Notes under the pieces: model-generated
Told to the model about the DNA's origin: nothing
The model's database searches: none
The model's input: only the letters and a program-made list of their open reading frames with translations
Assembly: GCF_030385785.1 (NCBI RefSeq)
Contig: NZ_JAUEDK010000007.1
Span: 89,197-153,196 of the forward strand
Origin: Crenobacter oryzisoli
GTDB lineage: Bacteria > Pseudomonadota > Gammaproteobacteria > Burkholderiales > Chromobacteriaceae
Direction of reading: 5' to 3'
DNA length: 64,000 bases
Part shown: in pieces, positions 57,850 through 64,000 of the stretch
Layout: every line of letters starts with the position of its first letter
Numbering within the stretch: position 1 is the first letter of the stretch
Translations under genes and position numbers: made by a program

Positions 57850-58598
57850 GGGTGGCGTTGGAACCATTCGCTGAGGCCGTCGACCAGTGCGGCGTCGCCG
57901 GCGGGGGTTGTCACGACATAGCGCGCGCCAAGCTGCGCGAGCCGTTCGGCGATGCGTGCGTGCGGCACGCTGTATAGCAGGGATTGTAACGTCGCTTGGC
58001 GGGAGCGGCCAGCCAGTTGGAATAAACGCTCGGCAATCTCGGCCGAGGTCACGCAGGCAGCGGCCAGTGTGCCAGCATCGGCGGCGCTGTCAAACGCGGC
58101 CCAGTCGGGCGCGGCGTCGACGCGGCGGTAGACCTCGGCGAACTCGACCGCAGCACCGCGCGCGGCGAGGCCCTCGGCCAGTTCGGCGCGTCCGCCGATG
58201 CCGCGCACGATCAGCACCCGTTGGCCGGCCAGCTCGGCCAGCGCCGGTTCGGCCAGCAGCGCGCCGCTGTCGGCGCCGTTGGACGGGTGCAGCACCGGGC
58301 GGCCCGCCAGCGCGGCGAGCCGCTGGGCGCTGGGTGCGCCGACGCAGGCGAGGCGCGCTGCGGGTGGCAGCTCGGCGAGCACCGGCCAAGCGACGTCGAT
58401 CGCGCTCGGACTGACGAAGACTAGCCAGTCGGCGGCACCGGCTAGCGCCGGCAGTGCGGCGAGCGCGTCGGGCTGCGGTACGATGTCCAGCAACGGAAAC
58501 GCCAGCGGCTGGGCGCCGGCAGCGGTCAGCAGGGTGGCCAGTGCCGCCCCTTGCGCTGCAGGGCGGGTCACCAGCACGGTGCGACCGGCGAGGCTCAT
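57846..58598 (-). CDS. hemD: Uroporphyrinogen-III synthase
   Basis: A 250-residue cytosolic enzyme closing hydroxymethylbilane to uroporphyrinogen III. Seen: AGRTVLVTRPAAQGAALATL, FPLLDIVPQPD, WLVFVSPSAIDVAW and VLIVRGIGGRAELAEGLAAR. The two-lobe layout and the weak sequence conservation are typical. Two bases separate it from hemC. Part of hemC-hemD-hemX-hemY. Confidence 0.92.
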   Translation of the reverse strand: MSLAGRTVLVTRPAAQGAALATLLTAAGAQPLAFPLLDIVPQPDALAALPALAGAADWLVFVSPSAIDVAWPVLAELPPAARLACVGAPSAQRLAALAGRPVLHPSNGADSGALLAEPALAELAGQRVLIVRGIGGRAELAEGLAARGAAVEFAEVYRRVDAAPDWAAFDSAADAGTLAAACVTSAEIAERLFQLAGRSRQATLQSLLYSVPHARIAERLAQLGARYVVTTPAGDAALVDGLSEWFQRHP

Positions 58599-58600
58599 CG

Positions 58601-59533
58601 TCAGCGGGTGCCTTCGGCGAGCACCGCCGCAATCAGCGGCAGTGCTCCCTGATCGATCAGCTTCTTCGCGACTACGCGCCCGAGCGCATCGGCGTACTCA
58701 ATCGGCGCGATCGCCTCGGCACGCAGCACCACCGAGCCGTCCGGATGCGCGACCAGCGCGCGCAGCGTCAGCGCACGGTCGGCAAGCGTGGCGTAGGCCC
58801 CGAGCGGCACCTGGCAGCTGCCGCCCAGCTCGCGTGCCAGCGATCGCTCGGCGGCGACGCAGGCGGCGGTGTCCGGGTGATTCAGCGGCGCGAGACGTTC
58901 GGCGACGTCGGCGCGGTCGGCGCGGATCTCGATGCCCAGCGCACCCTGGCCCGCAGCCGGCAGGCTCTCGGCCGGGTCGAGCTCGGCGCGAATCCGCTCG
59001 GACAGTTCCAGCCGCTTCAGGCCGGCGGCGGCGAGGATGATCGCGTCGTAGTCGCCGTTGTCGAGCTTGGCAAGGCGGGTCTGCACATTGCCACGCAGCG
59101 GCTTGACGGTCAGTTGCGGGTAGAGCGCGCGCAGCTGTGCCTCGCGGCGCAGGCTGGAGGTGCCGACCACGCTGCCTGCCGGCAGCTCGGCAAGACTCGC
59201 ATAGTTGTTGGAAACGAAGGCGTCGCGCGGGTCTTCGCGTTCGCTGATCGCCGCCAACGCGAAACCGTCCGGCAACGTCATCGGCACATCCTTGATCGAA
59301 TGTACCGCCAAATCGGCTCGCCCGTCGGCCAGCGCAGTCTCCAGCTCCTTGACGAACAGCCCTTTGCCGCCGATCTTTGACAGCGTCTTGTCCAGGATCT
59401 GATCGCCCTGGGTGGTCATGCCGAGGATTTCGACGGTCAGTTCCGGATAGAGCGCCTCGAGGCGGGCCTTGACGTGCTCGGCCTGCCACAGGGCGAGCCG
59501 GCTTTCGCGGCTGGCGATGACGAGTTTCTTCAT
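58601..59533 (-). CDS. hemC: Porphobilinogen deaminase (hydroxymethylbilane synthase)
   Basis: A 310-residue cytosolic enzyme joining four porphobilinogens. Seen: [64 protein letters not shown], and the cofactor-attachment Cys240 in [14 protein letters not shown] 59533 is chosen because conservation starts there. First gene of the hem operon, divergent from ppc across 270 bases. Confidence 0.97.
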   Translation of the reverse strand: MKKLVIASRESRLALWQAEHVKARLEALYPELTVEILGMTTQGDQILDKTLSKIGGKGLFVKELETALADGRADLAVHSIKDVPMTLPDGFALAAISEREDPRDAFVSNNYASLAELPAGSVVGTSSLRREAQLRALYPQLTVKPLRGNVQTRLAKLDNGDYDAIILAAAGLKRLELSERIRAELDPAESLPAAGQGALGIEIRADRADVAERLAPLNHPDTAACVAAERSLARELGGSCQVPLGAYATLADRALTLRALVAHPDGSVVLRAEAIAPIEYADALGRVVAKKLIDQGALPLIAAVLAEGTR

Positions 59534-59722
59534 GATGCGCGGCGTTTGGATTGGGATAGTCAATGGTAGATGCGCCGATTCTAGCACGGGGGGGCGTGAC
59601 CGCTTGGCGGAGGGCCAAACGGTGTAGAACAAGGTATGGCAGATTGATGAATCTTATATAGCAAAATGAGCTAACGGGAAGGTGGCACGAAGTTGGTATG
59701 ATCGATCATCGGACGAAGATCC

Positions 59723-59755
59723 GTCAGGCAAACCGGTAACGCCGGCTTGCCTGAC
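59723..59755 (+). terminator. Strong hairpin with T-tract in the ppc leader
   Basis: GTCAGGCAA (59723-59731) pairs with TTGCCTGAC (59747-59755), with inner CCGG/CCGG pairs, and TGCTTTTC follows. It lies 50 bases upstream of the ppc start and about 15-20 bases after a candidate start site (TATGAT near 59697). It could be an attenuator or a terminator of an upstream short transcript. Confidence 0.6.
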
Positions 59756-59803
59756 TGCTTTTCACACCATTCCATAACCATAGCCACATCAGGGAAGAGA
59801 TAG

Positions 59804-62515
<2,712 letters not shown>

Positions 62516-62536
62516 TACGCTCGTCTAGGTCCAGAC

Positions 62537-62571
62537 AAAACCGGCCGGGGTTAATCCCGTCCGGTTTTTTT
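62537..62571 (+). terminator. ppc terminator
   Basis: AAAACCGG...CCGGTTTT with inner GGGG/CCC pairs and a TTTTTTT tail, 21 bases after the ppc stop and before the convergent GST gene. Confidence 0.85.
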
Positions 62572-62579
62572 GCATCGAC

Positions 62580-63245
62580 TCAGCCGGCAGCCTGCTGTTT
62601 GCGCCACTCCCAGAAGCGTTCGAACGCGGCGGCGCGGTCGGCCCAGCAGCGCGTCACGCTCGGTCGCTCGGACAGGGCCCGGTGCAGCGCGGTCAGCTCG
62701 GCCGACTCGTCGATCAGGCTGGTACCGAACAGTTGACGAGTCGACTCGGCAATGCCGGGCAGCATCGCAGCGGCGCTGACGTCGGCGAGGGTGAAGCCAT
62801 CGCCAGCCAGCCACGGGGACAGTCTGGCGCGCGTGAGCAGCGCGGCGAGACCGCGGCGCATCTTTACCAGCGCATCGTCGCGCTGCTCGTCGCTGAGCGG
62901 AGCACCCCACATCAGGTGGTGGCTCAAGGCGAAGGCCGGCATGAACAGGTCGTTCTCGAACAGGGCGACCAGCTCGCGCACATGTGCGCGTCCAAGCGGC
63001 GTCGGCGGCAACAGCGCGGTGGTCGGGTAGGCATCCTCCAGCCACTCGAGGATGACCGATGATTCCGCCAATGGCGCGCCGTTGATCTCGACGAAGGGGA
63101 TCCGGCCCATCGGGCTTTTGGCGAGCACCTCCGCTTCCTGCGACGGTGGGGTGAACACTTCCTGGAAGTTCACGCCCTTTTCGATCAGGGCGATCTTGAC
63201 CTTGTTGTAGTAGGGGGACAGTGCGGCGCCGTACAGCGTGATCAT
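62580..63245 (-). CDS. Glutathione S-transferase
   Basis: A 221-residue soluble enzyme. N-terminal thioredoxin-like domain (1-80, MITLYGAALSPYYNKVKIAL, MGRIPFVEINGAPLAESSVI with the cis-Pro and E-S glutathione site) and C-terminal helical domain (about 90-210, LSPWLAGDGFTLADVSAAAM). The class is not clear; the active-site Ser or Tyr near SPYYN is plausible. ATG 63245 is preferred over a longer open frame. Convergent with ppc; an IS4-family element lies upstream. Confidence 0.9.
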   Translation of the reverse strand: MITLYGAALSPYYNKVKIALIEKGVNFQEVFTPPSQEAEVLAKSPMGRIPFVEINGAPLAESSVILEWLEDAYPTTALLPPTPLGRAHVRELVALFENDLFMPAFALSHHLMWGAPLSDEQRDDALVKMRRGLAALLTRARLSPWLAGDGFTLADVSAAAMLPGIAESTRQLFGTSLIDESAELTALHRALSERPSVTRCWADRAAAFERFWEWRKQQAAG

Positions 63246-63302
63246 GAAGCGTCTCCGTTTGGGGAACGTCCCGTTGTAGCACGGGTGGCCGCGAGAGCGG
63301 GC

Positions 63303-63325
63303 AAAAAAATGCCGCCCGGGTGGGC
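63303..63325. terminator. Left half of a terminator broken by the IS element
   Basis: AAAAAAATGCCGCCC-GGGTGGGC is the left arm and loop of a hairpin whose right arm (predicted GGGCGGCATTTTTT) is not in place; the IS4-family element begins at the next base. The lost half should lie beyond the far end of the IS outside the window. Confidence 0.6.
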
Positions 63326-64000
63326 TAATGCCGTTCACTTAAGCAAGTGAACGGCATTTTTCATGGTGCGAATCTTGCTCATATTCCGGCCAGGTTGACT
63401 CCCTCACGTTGGTCAAGATGGTAAGCAAGGCTCATAAACACCCTGATTTCTCTGCACTTTCTCAGCAAATTGACCCGGCATGGATCGCCCACGCGCTTGC
63501 AGTGACCGGCAAAGCCAGCGTGCGGCGGCGTAAATTGCCGGCCGAACAGGCCGTCTGGCTGGTCATTGCGTTGGCGATGTACCGGCATCAGTCCATCCCG
63601 GAGGTCGTCGCTCATCTCGATCTGGTGCTGCCTGACGAGGTCAATCCAGAGATTGCCAAGAGCGCCTTGACCCAGGCGCGGCAGCGCCTCGGCGAGGAAC
63701 CGTTGGCCCAACTCTTCGGGCTCAGCGCGCTGGCTTGGGATGAGCGGCATCAGCGGGGAAGGAGCTGGCGCGGATTGGCCCGCTACGCGATTGATGGCAG
63801 TACCTTGCGCACCTCGGATACCCCAGAGAATCGTCAGCACTTCGGAGCACAGGCTTATGCCTCCGGCGTAGCCGCCAGCTATCCGCAGTTGCGGCTGCTG
63901 ACGTTGACTTCGCTGGCGACGCATCTGGTGCGAGAGGCTGTCTTTGGCGAATACGCCAAGAATGAAATGCGCTATGCCCGTGACCTGCTCCAGGCGATCC
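63326..64000 (+). mobile_element. IS4-family insertion sequence, left end (partial)
   Basis: It begins with TAATGCCGTTCACTTAAG, identical for all 18 bases to the MITE ends and close to the ends of E. coli IS4. Directly after it, AAGTGAACGGCATT pairs back with the end to form a 14-bp hairpin followed by TTTTT. The transposase gene starts at 63418. The right end is beyond the window. Confidence 0.92.
63418..64000 (+). CDS. IS4-family transposase (partial, 5' part)
   Basis: At least 194 residues are visible, from MVSKAHKHPDFSALSQQIDP. The N-terminal IS4 domain (SVRRRKLPAEQAVWLVIALA, SIPEVVAHLDLVLPD, AKSALTQARQRLGEEPLAQL) is followed by the start of the DDE domain with the first catalytic Asp in YAIDGSTLRTSDTPENRQHFG and further LVREAVFGEYAKNEMRYARD. 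No frameshift or stop is seen in the visible part. The enzyme should act on the matching 18-bp ends, including those of the three MITEs. Confidence 0.9.
   Translation, partial: MVSKAHKHPDFSALSQQIDPAWIAHALAVTGKASVRRRKLPAEQAVWLVIALAMYRHQSIPEVVAHLDLVLPDEVNPEIAKSALTQARQRLGEEPLAQLFGLSALAWDERHQRGRSWRGLARYAIDGSTLRTSDTPENRQHFGAQAYASGVAASYPQLRLLTLTSLATHLVREAVFGEYAKNEMRYARDLLQAI

Overview
The window is a gene-dense, GC-rich (clearly above 60% by eye) chromosomal segment of a betaproteobacterium. The order Neisseriales (Chromobacteriaceae or Chitinibacteraceae) is the most likely home. The reasons are a Neisseria GapB-like GAPDH, a hemC-hemD-hemX-hemY operon divergent from ppc, CcoG, and palindromic intergenic repeats of the kind I associate with this group. 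That placement is inference. No rRNA, tRNA, CRISPR array or prophage was recognised. Four parS-like ParB sites and two DnaA boxes in one long non-coding stretch suggest the origin-proximal part of the chromosome.

Layout. 1-5.3 kb: a central-carbon block (tkt end, gapA, pgk, a lipoprotein, a LysE exporter, fba). 5.6-9.3 kb: a chemoreceptor, an Ada-type methyltransferase and an EamA transporter. 9.3-13.9 kb: an OmpR/EnvZ two-component pair facing three small secreted proteins, one built of three exact cysteine-spaced repeats, then a YqiA-type esterase. 14-19.1 kb: an amino-acid-type binding protein, metH and a YdcH-type protein. 19.3-20.3 kb: a non-coding stretch framed by a 28-bp inverted repeat and carrying two DnaA boxes. 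20.4-33 kb: a periplasmic racemase, an NSNGL-repeat protein, a Lar-like zinc ribbon, an esterase, an XRE-cupin/EamA divergon, YgjP, a glycine-zipper protein, an LprI-type protein, a CitA-type MFS carrier, an Lrp/LysE divergon, an orphan Rossmann protein, PagL and a decayed LysR gene. 33-44 kb: SrkA, an MFS exporter, a diguanylate cyclase, a MocR regulator, CcoG, a LysR/DoxX/DODA module, two coupled small genes and YaeQ. 44.6-52.2 kb: an RhlE-type helicase, DUF2164, an SMR pump, ArsC, LysE, ThpR/DUF429, a glycosyltransferase and a GNAT enzyme. 52.2-63.3 kb: a heptanucleotide repeat ahead of a MASE1-PAS-GGDEF protein, RsuA, hemCDXY, ppc and a GST. 63.3-64 kb: the left end of an IS4-family element.

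The most striking feature is a 122-bp non-autonomous element (MITE) present in three copies that I read as identical. Its 18-bp terminal inverted repeats match the end of the IS4-family element at the window's right edge base for base. Each copy has an 11-12 bp target duplication. Two of the three copies and the IS itself sit in the loop of what was an intrinsic terminator, and the MITE carries its own terminator-like hairpin. It therefore looks like a terminator-homing element that may replace the terminator it breaks.

Most genes are housekeeping or common accessory functions. The less ordinary items are the C-x8-C-x9-C-x10-C repeat protein, the NSNGL-repeat protein, the orphan Rossmann protein, the coupled small ORFs at 42.7 kb, a terminator-like hairpin in the ppc leader and the (TACCGCC)11 tract ahead of a cyclic-di-GMP enzyme.
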